Assembly (NCBI GenBank): GCA_028564925.1
Contig: CM053026.1
Span: 605,013,616 to 605,077,615 of the forward strand
Origin: Lithobates sylvaticus
Taxonomy: Eukaryota > Chordata > Amphibia > Anura > Ranidae
Reading direction: 5' to 3'
DNA length: 64,000 nt
Shown: one piece after another, positions 23,690 through 35,047 of the stretch
Position numbering within the stretch: the stretch's first letter is position 1
How the letters are laid out: every line of letters begins with the position of its first letter
Notes under the pieces: model-generated
Told to the model about the DNA's origin: nothing
Database searches by the model: none
What the model saw: the letters and a program-made list of their open reading frames with translations, nothing else
Made by a program: the position numbers and the translations under genes

Positions 23690-24508
23690 TCAGCTCTGGT
23701 AACACTTCCTGTCTCAGGTGTGTGAAGCAGCTCAGGTCTCACTACTCCCAGGTTCCTCCTCCCAGCTGAGAATTGCCATCCCTCCCTCCCTCCTTCCCTT
23801 CCTATCATTCCTGTGATGATGGAGCTTGCAGTGTGTGGGGGTTGGAGCACAGAGATTCCTTTTACACTGATGAACAAGTTTACATTCCAGGCCTGAGAAG
23901 TGACATTCCAGAGTTAGCTGACGTGCCAAACAGGAATGTGAAATTGGAGGCCCTGAACAAGGGAGCAGTGGTGACAGAACATACAGTAGTTGGAGCTTCT
24001 GTGTTACACCACTGTTTCCTTCTTGGGAACACGGGACAGCAAGCCAGAACATCTCAAACTCCTGACCAGCTCCCATCCAGCTGCACAGCAACGCCCTGCT
24101 CTCTGTGGGAAGGTCTGCACTCAGTGTGGTAATACAGAGACATTTAATTATCTTCATGCCTTGGTTAGCATTTCAGCTGAAAGGAGGGATAAAAGAAAAC
24201 AAGTAACCACTTCCATGTCCCTGGATACGTCATCTCTGGGAGACTTGGCTTATTCTACCCTGCTCGCTGTCTGCAGTGCTTGAAACTTTGGAATCATGCT
24301 TGAGGAGCTACAAAGGGACCCATTGGATTTTATTTTCTGCGCCAGAAGTGTTCATCCACTTACTTGTTTCTGACCTCACTACTCAGTAATCGTAAGATCT
24401 TCTGACATTTCCAGTGTGGCTTACAGACCTTGGCTTCTGTTGTGGATGTATTATTGGCGCTTGCTGTCTGAGTGCTAGGTAGAAAATGCAGGATACTGGG
24501 AGCTGTCC
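23690..24508 (+). promoter_or_regulatory. Candidate promoter and 5' leader of an alternative RAPGEF2 transcript
   Basis: Unique sequence, free of recognisable repeats, just upstream of the candidate first coding exon. It includes a pyrimidine-rich block near 23770-23810 (ccctccctccctcc) and a 119-codon open frame at 23773-24132 that shows no known family. No TATA box or transcription start could be assigned, and the boundaries are guesses. The several upstream ATGs would make it an unusual leader. It could also be partly intron, with an acceptor close to 24476. Confidence 0.3.
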
Positions 24509-24645
24509 ATGGATTTAATCCACCAGATTGAAAAGTGGGATTCAAATCCAGTGTTTACTGACTTGGAGTGTAAACCGTCATTTGTGTTACAACGAGGGGA
24601 AAAAAGTTTAATGAAATACTCTACAGCTGTAGAACACAATCCCTG
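24509..24645 (+). CDS. RAPGEF2: Candidate alternative first coding exon of RAPGEF2
   Basis: From ATG 24509 the frame stays open for 45 codons plus two bases and meets the splice donor ctg|gtaagaat at 24646. The last two bases (TG) plus the first base of the exon at 50168 (C) make a Cys codon, so the join to FGKRSAG is in frame. The peptide starts MDLIHQIEKWDSN and ends KYSTAVEHNP, and has normal protein composition. The in-frame stop upstream is at 24476-24478. A second ATG lies at 24611. Both ATGs have a weak -3 base. If used, the product would lack the N-terminal part of the first cNMP-like domain of the long isoform. I do not recognise this peptide from known isoforms. One match of phase in three is expected by chance, so the call rests on the combination of open frame, donor, unique sequence and gene context. 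Confidence 0.45.
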
Positions 24646-24755
24646 GTAAGAATGAGGAAATGTTTACATATTCATGAGTGCATAGGTTCAGGAAATTGTT
24701 ATTGTATGAACAGGAAAGAAAAAAAAAAATAATATATATTGGACTGTGCGAATAA

Positions 24756-24830
24756 AAAAGCAATCCACTATATTAAAAAAAAAAAATATATTTTATATAT
24801 ATCTATATCTATATAATATATATATAGATA

Positions 24831-24895
<65 letters not shown>

Positions 24896-24910
24896 CAATG
24901 TGTGTGTATG

Positions 24911-24978
<68 letters not shown>

Positions 24979-25009
24979 GTTTTAATTTTTGTATTAGTGG
25001 ATTGCTTTT
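24756..25009. repeat. (TA)n tract between 15-bp inverted arms
   Basis: aaaagcaatccacta at 24756-24770 and its perfect complement at 24995-25009 enclose about 200 bases of TA-rich microsatellite with a few TG interruptions. Possibly a small MITE whose middle has been replaced by microsatellite. Likely length-variable. Confidence 0.9.
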
Positions 25010-26681
25010 CTTGCATTTAGGGAAGAATACATCAACAAGAGACCAAGCCGGTTGGATTACTTTTCAAGGTGCTAATTAGGTACAGGTCTCCCATGCCTTT
25101 AGCATAATTGCATGCAAAAGCCATGTTTACTAAGCTTATCTTCCCAATCTATAGTGGTTTATATATCTACTGTACAATATGCACAAATCTGTTTCAGCAC
25201 ACTATATACATAATACAACTAAAGAAATTGACAAGGGCATTGGTGAAACTGCTATTATGTAGTATTATAATCAATATTCTACTACTTCTGTAAAAACTGT
25301 AGGTCAAAACCCATTGCTGAATGTCAGGTCTAAATCCCATTGGCAGACCTGAATATATTCTACTCTGAAATCACAAACCACCCAGCGTTTCTACCTAATT
25401 TCTTCTACTCTGCTATGAAAATATAGGTTTCCCTTTGAGTGTAGATTGCGGTACATTTGCCATATGTAGGCTAATAAAACCTTTAGAATCTCTGGTGACA
25501 GCACTCTGAAGAAAACCGTTTTGAAGAGTGAATTTTCTTCTTTTAGTACATGTGCCTGAGCACGTTTTTCTTTTATAGATGCTTGGGCTAGGGGAAGCCA
25601 GAGGTAAATTACGATGAATTTGCATAGCGCCCAGGGATATACTGAAGGTCTGGAACTGGACAGCGCTTGTCTAGGCTGTGATCCGCTTCTTTGTATTCTA
25701 GTGCTTGCCCAATTCAAATGTCTTTTTATAACCTAAAATAGTAGAGCTCACAGGCTGGAGTAAGTTGCCATTAAATGATCTCTTTTAAGGAAAGGTGTAA
25801 TTTCTTTCCTTTCTTCATATCTTTTTAAAGCAAGTAAGACATCAAGGTGAAAGCTGGCACTGCTCATTACCTTGCAATTTAAATGATTGAATAGAGGAGG
25901 TGCTGCTGGAAGAAATATTAATGCAAAGTGTGCAGCCACAATACAAGATTGCCAGTGCCCTGCCACTCATGCTGTCTATTTACAAGCTCTCTGAAAGCCT
26001 CCTGCAGGTCAGCCATGCTGGGAATCAATGTCTGCCACTCTGGCTTAATGCTGGGCCCCTAACCTTACCACTCAATTGTTCGCCTAAATGGGAGGCCGAC
26101 ATTGATCAAGAGCCTATATCTGCCGGCAACCCTGTAATTCTAAGAACAATTTTCCTTACATAGTGCTATTGCTATATGAAAGACATACTTCCAAATTGCT
26201 AAGGTCTTACCCCTGTTACTATTCCACTAACCGGCTATGAATTCTAAATCTCCATTTTTGTTTAATGCAGTCACTTCATTTTTTTTATCACTTTTTAGGA
26301 AGTTGGTTGGTTTTGTGGTTGGTTTGGTTATGCTACACAAGCATGTTTTCTTGGTTCCCTACACAGTCACATGATGCTTCATACAGTGTCAGCACGCGAG
26401 GGGGTGGGATACTTCTGAAAATCATGCCGACTGACACCCAGACAGTTTATTTTTTTTTATTTTTATAGCTCAAAATAGTAACAGTTATGCAACTACGTAC
26501 TTCAGAAACATTGCTTGGTTTTCATGCAAAAACTGAAAACACTGAAGCTGTGCACATTATTGTTCCCTATAGCACATTCTGTGTCAATACAGTGTGTGTT
26601 CAAGAGTCTTTAGAGAACAGTGGAGGCTGCCAGAGCACTTCATATTCCCTGGCTGCAATGTTAAGCCCCAGGTTTCAGTAC
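25010..26681. other. Mostly unique intronic sequence
   Basis: No repeat recognised. 25750-26160 lacks simple repeats, is compositionally balanced and contains attaatgcaaag. It may be conserved non-coding DNA, unproven. Confidence 0.35.
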
Positions 26682-27537
26682 TTAAAGTGATTGTAAAGGC
26701 AGAAGGTTTTTTATCTTACTGCATTCTATGCGTAAGGCCCCTTTCACACTGGGGCGGGAGCTGCGGCGACGGTAAAGCAGCGCTATATTTAGCGCTGCTT
26801 TACCGTCGTTTTAGCCGAGGTATTCGGCCGCTCGCGGGACGGTTTTACCCCCGCGAGCGGCCGAAAAAGGGTTAAAATCCCCCGCAAAGCGCTGCCGTAG
26901 CGGCACTTTGCAGCGGTATTGCGGCGGTATTGCCGCGGTATTACCGCGGTGTCCCATTGAAATCAATGGGTAGGAGCGTTGAATATACCGCTCCAAAGAT
27001 GCTGCTAGCAGGACTTTTTTTTTACCATCCTGCTAGCGCACCGCTCCAGTGTGAAAGCCCGCCGGCTTTCACACTGCAGTGAATGGGGCCCGTTTTTTGA
27101 AAAGTGTGAAAGGGGCCTTAAGATAAAAAAACTTCTGTGTGCAGAGGCCCCTCCTAATACTTACCTGAGCCCTTCTCTATCCAGCGATGTTGCACGAGTC
27201 CCTTGGCTGTCCCTTGGCTGTCTCTCTCCTTTCTGATTCTCTGAGACACAGCGGTGACGCCATTGGCTCCCGCTACTGTCAGTCAGTAAGCCAATCAGAA
27301 GAGAGAATAGGTGGGGCCGGGCCTGAATGGACACAGGGAGCTGTGGCTCTGCTCAGGTGCCCCCATAGCAAGCTGCTTGCTGTGGGGGCATTCAACAGGA
27401 GGGAGGAGCCAGGAGCACCAAAAAGTAACCTGAGAACAGGTGGATCTGGGCTGCTCTGTGCAAAGCCAACTTCACAGAGCAGGTAAGTATAACATGTTTG
27501 TTATTTTTATCTAAAAAAAACTTTACAATCACTTTAA
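26682..27537. mobile_element. TTAA-flanked MITE, host of a nested insertion
   Basis: Starts ttaaagtgattgtaaagg and ends ctttacaatcactttaa, giving a perfect 13-bp inverted repeat next to TTAA at both edges. The interior wording (acttacctgagccc, ccattggctcccgctac, cagagcaggtaagtataaca) recurs at 51715-52145, 45412-45715 and 63558-63745. A Harbinger-type MITE interrupts it after 50 bases. Confidence 0.85.
26736..27117. mobile_element. PIF/Harbinger-type MITE inside the TTAA element
   Basis: Ends ggcccctttcacactggggc and gtgtgaaaggggcc, with TAA at 26733-26735 and TTA at 27118-27120. It shares the gcagcgctatatttagcgct palindrome and the cccattgaaatcaatgggta module with 8024-8431 and 13368-13787. 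Confidence 0.85.
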
Positions 27538-27810
27538 GTCAATAAACCCACATCATAAAAAAATATCAATAAATGCTGTATTTCATGCATGTTCAGACTC
27601 TGTCACTAAGGCTTCATGTACACTGGACGTTTAAAACCCTCTTATAAACGATGTAACTTGACAGCTAGTAACCGACATGAAAAACCTCAGATTTGACACT
27701 TTTACATGCCACGTTTATGGGTGTTAATGAGGGTTTTAGTTTTGAAGCGTTTTGTATAAGGAATCATTTTTGACCATTTGCAAAAGGAAAAAATATTGAC
27801 TTTCCAGATT

Positions 27811-27966
27811 TCTCACTCCCCATCTCTCTCCCTCCTCCCCCCCCTCCTCCCTCTCCTCTCCTCTCTCTCTCTCTCTCTCTCTCTCCTCTCTCTCCCCCCC
27901 CTCTCTCTCCCCCTCTCTCTCTCCCCCCCTCTCTCTCTCTCTCTCCTCTCTCTCCCCCCCCCTCCC

Positions 27967-28007
<41 letters not shown>

Positions 28008-28287
28008 CTCTCTCCCCCCCTCTCTTTCTCCCTCCCTCTCGCTCCCCCTCCCCCCCCTCTCTCTCTCTTTCTCTTCCTCTTCCTTTCTCTCTCTCTCTCT
28101 CTCTCCTCTTTCTTCTCTCTCTCTTCCCCTCTCTCTTTCTCTCTTCTTTCTCCCCCCTCTCTCTCTCCCCCCCCCCTCCCCTCCCCCCCCCCCCCTCTCT
28201 CTCTCCCCCTCCCCTCTCTCTCCCCCTCCCCCTCCCCTCTCTCCCCCCCCCCCCCCCCTCTCCCTCTCTCTCCCTCCCTCCCTCCTG
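27811..28287 (+). repeat. Polypyrimidine (CT/CCC)n tract, about 480 bp
   Basis: Almost pure C and T with (CT)n runs and C runs of up to 15, plus short TTTCT patches. The open frames on both strands through it (Ser/Leu/Pro-rich and Arg/Glu/Gly-rich) are composition artefacts. Confidence 0.95.
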
Positions 28288-28889
28288 TATTATGTGAATC
28301 ATTTCTTATCAGTGCTTACCTATAACTCCCATAATCCTGATTGTGCAAGGAGAGGGCAGGGCAGTCACTGTGCTAAATGACTGAAAAGTAACCCTCACTG
28401 CTGATCATCTCCTATACACAGCAAAATGGATGAGCCATGGAGCTTTTCTGTGTGAAGAAAGTAAACATAAAGCAAACCTCTCTCTTCATGTGTAACCACA
28501 CTGAGCAGAAACTGAATTCATCACCGCTGGATATTTGCTTACTGATTACAGTCTAATTAGTTTTATAATCGCTCGATCTGTTTTTAGGTGACTTTGGAAG
28601 CTGTGTGGTGTCTCTGATGTTCTGTTGCAGAGAAGTTAAGAAAATTTGTTTATAGCCTGCTACTATGGGGGGATAGTTTTATTTGTGGAGTTAATTTTGT
28701 CTGTTTTTAAGGGTAAGTCTCTTTTCGCTTAGAAAAGATGATCAGAATGGACGGGGCTTTTAAAAGCTGAAGTTAACCACTGATGTGAGCACAAGCCAGC
28801 CAATGAGAAATCGCTAATCAAAAACTTTCCTAAACTTGTATTTACACTGGCTTGAAAAATATGCCTTTTATATGATAGAGGGCATTTCT
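28288..28889. other. Unassigned intronic sequence
   Basis: No recognised element. Confidence 0.4.
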
Positions 28890-29265
28890 AAATGCATTTA
28901 AATGCATGCAGCGATTTTGGTGGGCTGCTTCACACCTGAATCACACAGGAACCTGCTCTCTGTTCTGTGCGATTCCCTTGCAACTCAGAGTGGTGTATTT
29001 TTCAACCTATTTAATGGTGGATCATACCAAGAGTAGTTCATACACTAATCAAAAGAGCACAGTACCAGATCACATGGTACTGTGGCGCCATGCGTTTTGG
29101 TGCAGGCAAGCACACTGTTTGCATTCTGCGTTTGGGATGTCGGTAGTATTATATTGACACCCGTAGATGATCACACATCCAGTGCGTTTAGAACGCAGTG
29201 TGGAAAACACACACGTAACATGGGCTTCACGCACTGCGTTCTGGTGTGAATGAGCCTGGCCAGAC
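28890..29265. mobile_element. Probable MITE relic
   Basis: The left part aaatgcatgcagcgattttg and the right part gcactgcgttctggtgtgaa, with internal ggtgcaggc and gaacgcagtgtgg words, follow the pattern of frog ttcacac-type MITEs. No clear target duplication. Confidence 0.4.
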
Positions 29266-30230
29266 CACAGCGTGGCAGTGTGGAAGCGGCCTATCTCACA
29301 GAAAAGACCCCCCTTATGCAATGTAAAGCTGGTGCTTTCAGCAGATGTTGTAGTTGCCAGATTCAGTGGAAAAAGTAACATCACACTATACCTAAATGTA
29401 GATGATTGTTGGGGACATACCAAACTCTCGCATGATCTTTGATTTACACAACATGCACAGTTCTCGCTAAGAAACATATCAAAGCTCCAAGAATCCTTAA
29501 TTAAATGTTGTCCGCTTTGTGCCCATAGGGCGCTAAGTCCTCCGGGCAAGGAATCCATTAATGTTGCACACCAGGAAGTCCTTACAAATAGTGATCTATT
29601 AAAGACAATGATTCAACTTTAAACTTATGCCTCCTTCTAAAGCATTTCACTCCAGGCAATACTTAATTGTAGAACCACTGAAGTCCCATCTTGGTTGTGA
29701 GACGCGTCTGATGGAGGCGCCAATATGAAGCTGGGTCAGAATTTTTAATTATCGTTTACAAGGAGTTTCAGCATGGTATTGATGCACATTCTTTGTTATG
29801 TGCAAGCTGGTTTAAATCAAATTTTTTGCTTATAAAGCAGCTTGGGAGCATCTGGTTTTCTCTGCTTTATTAACTGTAATAAATATTAGATGCAGCTCTC
29901 CTATGGTCTGTTAGTATAACCCATCACAATCTACATACAAGCAGTTTATTCCATGCTGATGCAGAATTCGTATCATGTGACAGTCTTTAGTGTGTGTGTA
30001 TGGCCACTTTTAATGGGACCTGTCCAGATTGAACTTGCCAGTGCTGACTTTTAAAGTCTTATAAAGCACGGGCATTTGTTGCTGCAGTGCTTATTTCTCC
30101 TTCCCTTTATTGATATGCATATGGCTCTTCCTGGCCAGCGAGTCACTAAATAGTGGAGCACAAATGATAATGTTCACCTTTTAAAATCAAGGATCGACAG
30201 TCCCCATGTTATCCTTAGATTATTGGTAAA
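29266..30230. other. Unassigned intronic sequence
   Basis: No recognised element. The 162-codon minus-strand frame ending at 29070 shows no known domain. Confidence 0.4.
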
Positions 30231-30733
30231 TTAAAGAGTATGTTACCCCAACATTTCATATTCCTGATATGTGCCTGCTGTACCATGTACTTGTATGAGA
30301 AAGTATCCTGTTTTCTTTGTATTGTTTCCTTTTGTGAGAAATCCCTGGGGGTTCTTGCCAGTCCCTCTGCTTTCCTGTTAAAATCTGACCACACTAAGCA
30401 GGAGAGCACAGCGTGGTCAGTTCTCTCGCTATGCTGGGAACTCGGCCTGCTCTCCTCCAATGATCAGAGTTGTCCTGACACTCCCCCGCTGCACAGCCAT
30501 TCACTGTGGAGCTCAGTGTGCTGCTGCTTCCCCCCAGCTCTTATGCAGCTGAAAACAAAGAGAATTCGATCGCTTATATATAAAAAAAAAAAAAAAGGGG
30601 GGGGGGGGGTATTTATAATGTGTGTTTTTTTTTTTTTTTTTTTTTTTATATTTTTACAGAAATGTTTTCCCTTTCATTTCTATTTTAAACTGAATGGATT
30701 GTTTTACAAGGTGATCGTTTAAAATCACTTTAA
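30231..30733 (+). mobile_element. TTAA-type dispersed repeat, plus orientation
   Basis: TTAA at 30231-30234 and 30730-30733. It is the opposite-strand copy of 11477-11890. Its low-complexity segment (30583-30650) holds poly-A, poly-G and poly-T runs where the other copy holds TG/TA and poly-C runs. Confidence 0.65.
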
Positions 30734-31127
30734 AAATCGTTTCACATTGGTGCGATGCGGGAAACCTGCGAATCCACTGCGGATTCCCACATCGCACCTG
30801 ACTCTCAGGCAGTTCACACTGCCTTATGCGAACCGCTGGGAGTGTCAATACAAAGTTGGTGACACCCCCAGATTGGTTTGCATATCACAGTGTGAACTGT
30901 CAATTCAGACAGGAATCTGATTGCATTGGGGTTGAACACCCATGTGATCCGATTCTGCTGTGGACCAAAAAATGTTTCCTGCACGAGTTTGGTCCGAATG
31001 CGATTCGAATTTAGCGATACAATCTGTATGGCTGAGTTTGCATCACACATACATCGCGTGTGATTTGCACAGCAGGGTGGTGCGAATCACATGCAACGTC
31101 TGACATCGCACCAATGTGAACCCGGCC
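30734..31127 (-). mobile_element. Harbinger-type MITE, diverged copy of the ggttcacac family
   Basis: The right end ccaatgtgaacccggcc precedes TAA at 31128-31130. The left end is cgtttcacattggtgcgatg. It shares wording with 12143-12518 (gcgatgcgggaa, ccgattctg, ggctgagtttgc). It abuts the TTAA repeat on its left. Confidence 0.6.
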
Positions 31128-31130
31128 TAA

Positions 31131-32327
31131 ATCTAAAACGAATATCTGTTTTGTAGTTTTAGATAAAATGTGACAGTGTAAAGACCTGTCTCAGGTTTTT
31201 ATTGCGGTCCATTCCCTAATCAGAACAAGTCGGCGTCTATTTGTCCTGGTGACCATGGTCATGTCAATACATGGTGCTTCTCTCTGGAACATTTAGGATC
31301 TGAAGAAAGGAGAGGACCTGTGATGTCACTTGGCCAGAAAAGGAATGTATAGAGAGATTTTTAATTAAAGAATTAATGGGTCTTTAAGGGTGTCAGATGG
31401 GGGGTTTTAATTGAGCCAAAATTGACTCGTGCAGTTGAGCATGGCTTTGAAATGGATTTGCTTTACTTCTGTTGTATGCATGTCAGAGATCTCCCTTGTA
31501 GAAAACAGCACTCTGCACCTAAAAGGTTTCTTTTTATGAATGTGTGTCTGTGCTGATCTGTTGTAGAAATATGAGAGGTGGTGTAACAGTAAACCTAATA
31601 GGATGCTGAGAGATGACATACATATGGTTTTATTTTTAGCAGAGAGCAAGTAGTTAATTTTTTTCCTATTGTAGACCTATTTGTCAAGCTTTCTGCAAAA
31701 AACAAAGTATCTCATTCAGAATCCCTTTCAAACAGTCTCCGCACACCCTGTTTAAATTATGAAAGTTCATTTGAGGATATTCTTAGTAGATACTACAGTA
31801 ACCCATCCATCTCTGCATGCTCTTCAGCTAATATGCAGTGAAGATGGGGGGTCCTTTTTATATTACCTTTATAGATGGTTGTAGTTGATTTTGCTACTGA
31901 AATGTCATGCTTGCCATGTTTTTCCCGTGTGATCTGCGTTCAATTATAATTTAAGATATTTTGCAGATATCATCTTAATCAACAAATGATGACAGGAAGT
32001 TACATTTTTTTAACGTTTTTGCTAGAGCAGGCAAGGATTTTTTGCTAGTGTCTGTATCCTGACTGGTGTCAAGGGACATCTCTGGAATGATGACACGGAC
32101 GTCTTCCTTCATTGGGAAGGTTAGAACTCTTATCACGTTTTTATTGCTGTCTGTGTCTTCCTGTTCCAGTAATCCTTATTCCTTGATGTCTTTGTGCTAA
32201 TGTCACAGAGAACAGGAAGTGAGGGAAAGTCTCCAATGGCATCACAGACAGCAATACAAATCTGACTGTAGAGTAAGCTCTTTCCACTAAAAGAAAAATG
32301 TTTTATCCAAAGATTGGCTTTAGGCTT
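31131..32327. other. Unassigned intronic sequence
   Basis: No recognised element or exon. Confidence 0.4.
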
Positions 32328-32945
32328 AAGCCTCATACACACAATGAGAATATAAGACGATTGATCGTCCATATTTTTTTGCATGCTAGTCTGATATCGA
32401 AAATGTAGCGGTTACTAAAGTCATGAAAATTCTTGTATGACAGAATACAACTTTTGAAGTAAAGTGTAATGTGTTGTATTGTAATGTATTCTTTCGTTTG
32501 CATACGTGGTCTTGCTCTTTCCGATGTTTGCGTGGTCTTGCTCTTTCCGATGTTTGCGTGGTCTTGCTCTTTCCGATGTTTGCGTGGTCTTGTTCTTTCC
32601 GATGTTTGCGTGGTCTTGTTCTTTCCGATGTTTACGTGGTCTTGTTCTTTCCGATGTTTACGTGGTCTTGCTCTTTCCGATGTTTACGTGGTCTTGCTCT
32701 TTCCAATGTTTGCGTGGTCTTGCTCTTTCCGATTTTTGCGTGGTCTTGCTCTTTCCGATTTTTGCTTTCCAGGCGAATACTGTACTGATTAAACGAAAAT
32801 CGTACGTTCTGGTACCATACGAGAAACATTTTTGTGCTTGTTCCTTTGGATCTTCTTGAAAGCTGTGTAATAACGATCAGATTACCATAGGATCGCTTCA
32901 AAAGTGGTATTTTTGGTCCGATTTTCTGATTGTTTGTCCTAGGCA
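32328..32945. mobile_element. MITE of the cacacaatgagaat family, expanded by a minisatellite
   Basis: The left part cctcatacacacaatgagaa resembles the ends of 38944-39304. The right part gattttctgattgtttgtcc fits its other arm. Between them lies a 26-bp tandem array. Confidence 0.5.
32505..32764. repeat. Minisatellite, 26-bp unit, 10 copies
   Basis: cgtggtcttg recurs at 32505, 32531, 32557, 32583, 32609, 32635, 32661, 32687, 32713 and 32739, an exact 26-bp period. Variants fall into runs (gct then gtt, tttg then tta), which points to block amplification. Three overlapping open frames are artefacts. Confidence 0.95.
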
Positions 32946-34083
32946 TTAGAGTTCATGCAGGGTAAAATTAGGTTTTAATGTAAGCAATCCAAGTCAGACG
33001 AAGGGCTAGAGGTCGTGCCGCCATTCTTTGCAGGTTTGGAGGCCCCTTAGTTAGAAAGCGGCATTTGTTTTTATACCAGTTGGTTTTTATACTGAATATT
33101 TTTAATGTATACTTTGAAATATTAAACTACTATACTATGAGCAAATATATTGTTTTTGGTTGGTGACTCCATGTTGATAATGCTACTAGCGGTACTGTCA
33201 TCTGTTGGAGTGGAATAGAGCAGTCTGGTCCTGCCATCTGTGGAGCGAGAGTGGCGATGCTGGATGCCTTTTACACAAAGATCTTATTGCTATTCTAGTA
33301 ATAGACCGCATTTCCCTCTGGTGAGAGTCTATTTCTACCATTGGTGAATGATTGGCACTACGGGTGTTTCCAAGCGTTGGGTGAAGGCTGAAGTGGAGCA
33401 CTTTTATATGTTTTACACCCATAACCATATCAACTGGTTACTTTTGTTCTGACAAACTTCAGTTTATGGTCACATTTTTGTGGACACTTTTTTATTATTT
33501 TAGTGCTGCATTTTTGTTATCGTTTGGTTATTGGTGCACTTAATATCTACGCTTATTGCACGCGGCTGTTTAAATTTCACTTAAAGAGCACTGACTCTAT
33601 TTTACTATTCTTACTTTGTTTATTGTATCAGTAAGACACTTAGCGATTGTTTTGCATATTGGCAATATTCGTTTATTTTTTTAACATGAACAGCATTATG
33701 CTGTATTTTTTAGTAATGTATATTAAAAATGTCCTTCATAATCCTATATCATATGTTAATTAGAAGAAATGTTATGTTTTTTTATTTTTTTTATTATTAC
33801 ATTTCCAATAATATCACACATTTCCATGTTTTTTTTTCCACGTTACAGGCCTGTAAGTAGATAGTAGAATGGTTGCATTTGTATTTTGGCCATCGGTATG
33901 ACTTTTCACACAATTTAATGTGTTGGGTGAAATGGTGTTAGGATGGTTAGATATTGCCTGCAGCTCTACACGTTGAAAGGAGCTCAAATAATTGGGGTCT
34001 TTTTTTTTCTGCCAACAGGTCAGATACTTGCCCTCTGACCTTTGCAGTTTAAGCTTTATGATGTCTCCGCTTTTCTCTTGTCT
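32946..34083. other. Unassigned AT-rich intronic sequence
   Basis: No recognised element. Confidence 0.4.
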
Positions 34084-35047
34084 TTAAAGCTGAACTCCAG
34101 GGAAACCTCTAAATACACATTGGCATATAAGAGAGCTATTTTATATGCCAAAGGATTTGCATTTCTGTCTTCAATAGTGAGATTTACACAGACCTCTGAC
34201 ACATATCACAGCCAGATGGATGACACCACATTCTCAGTTACAGTTAACAACTACACCGCTGATACCGCCCTGCCCCCAATTTGCTGACATGGAAGAAGCA
34301 GCAGTAGACTGATGAGGTAATCGTTCTGCTCACTCTGCTCTCCTTTTTTTGGTTAGCTTCTTCCTTTTTAGAATATTTGCATGCGGCTTACCCTATTGGC
34401 TGACAGTGCTTACCATCTTTCCCAGTTGTGTTTAAAAATAAAGTTAATATTTGACTAATGAATACAAAGCTGCATTAAAGCAGACCTTCACCCTAAATTA
34501 CTTTGTTTTTTTCCTTCCTTCTCTCAAATTTGGAGAATACATTTTCTTTTTTTAATTCAATGGATTTTTGGAGCTGCAAAGCAGCACTTTCCTATTACTT
34601 GCCTAGTTGTGAATAATGTCTACATCCCCTCTCCTGGATTCTGCATGTGCACAGATGTGCCTCAGGGCTTAGGGTACCAGCAGAGCCCTGCAGCAGATCT
34701 CCTGGGTACTATGCATGTGCAGATGTGCCAAAGGGGTTAGTGTCCCAGCAGAGCTCTGAGGCACATTTGCACACGCATGGGATCCCCACGCATCTGTATA
34801 TCCATTTGTTTTCTCCACTCCACATGCATAAAGACAATCAGTTGTGGAATTTTCAAAATCACAATTTTTGTGCATGCGCTGTAAATTCCCTGCATGTGCG
34901 CAGGTGTGCCAAAGGCCAGGCAGAGCCTTCCAGCACATCTGCAGATGTGCCAGAAATACAAAAATGGCATCACTGAAGCCAAACATAAGGGGACTGAAGT
35001 TCCTCTGTAATGTGTGTCTTTTGTATCTGCCTGGAGTTGATCTTTAA
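34084..35047. mobile_element. TTAA-flanked MITE, about 1 kb
   Basis: Left end ttaaagctgaactccaggga and right end tgcctggagttgatctttaa, inverted with a few mismatches, with TTAA at both edges. A second TTAA-type start (ttaaagcagaccttcaccc) at 34475 suggests a related element inserted inside. Internal units around gtgccaaagg and catctgcaga repeat loosely. Confidence 0.7.

Noticed and set aside
23773-24157. Overlapping frames on both strands of 119 and 141 codons as genes
   Set aside because: No known domain and no splice or start evidence. Kept only as a possible upstream frame.
24746-25079. Tyr/Ile-repeat frames (also at 47479-47827)
   Set aside because: (TA)n microsatellites.
27736-28380. 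Long open frames of 188 and 200 codons on both strands
   Set aside because: They follow the polypyrimidine tract and have only two or three residue types.
29070-29558. 162-codon minus-strand frame
   Set aside because: No family resemblance, partly over a MITE relic, no splice signals noticed.
30240-30722. 160-codon plus-strand frame
   Set aside because: Lies in a TTAA-type repeat and ends in homopolymer runs.
32469-32859. Three overlapping frames of 105-117 codons
   Set aside because: All are readings of the same 26-bp minisatellite in its different frames.
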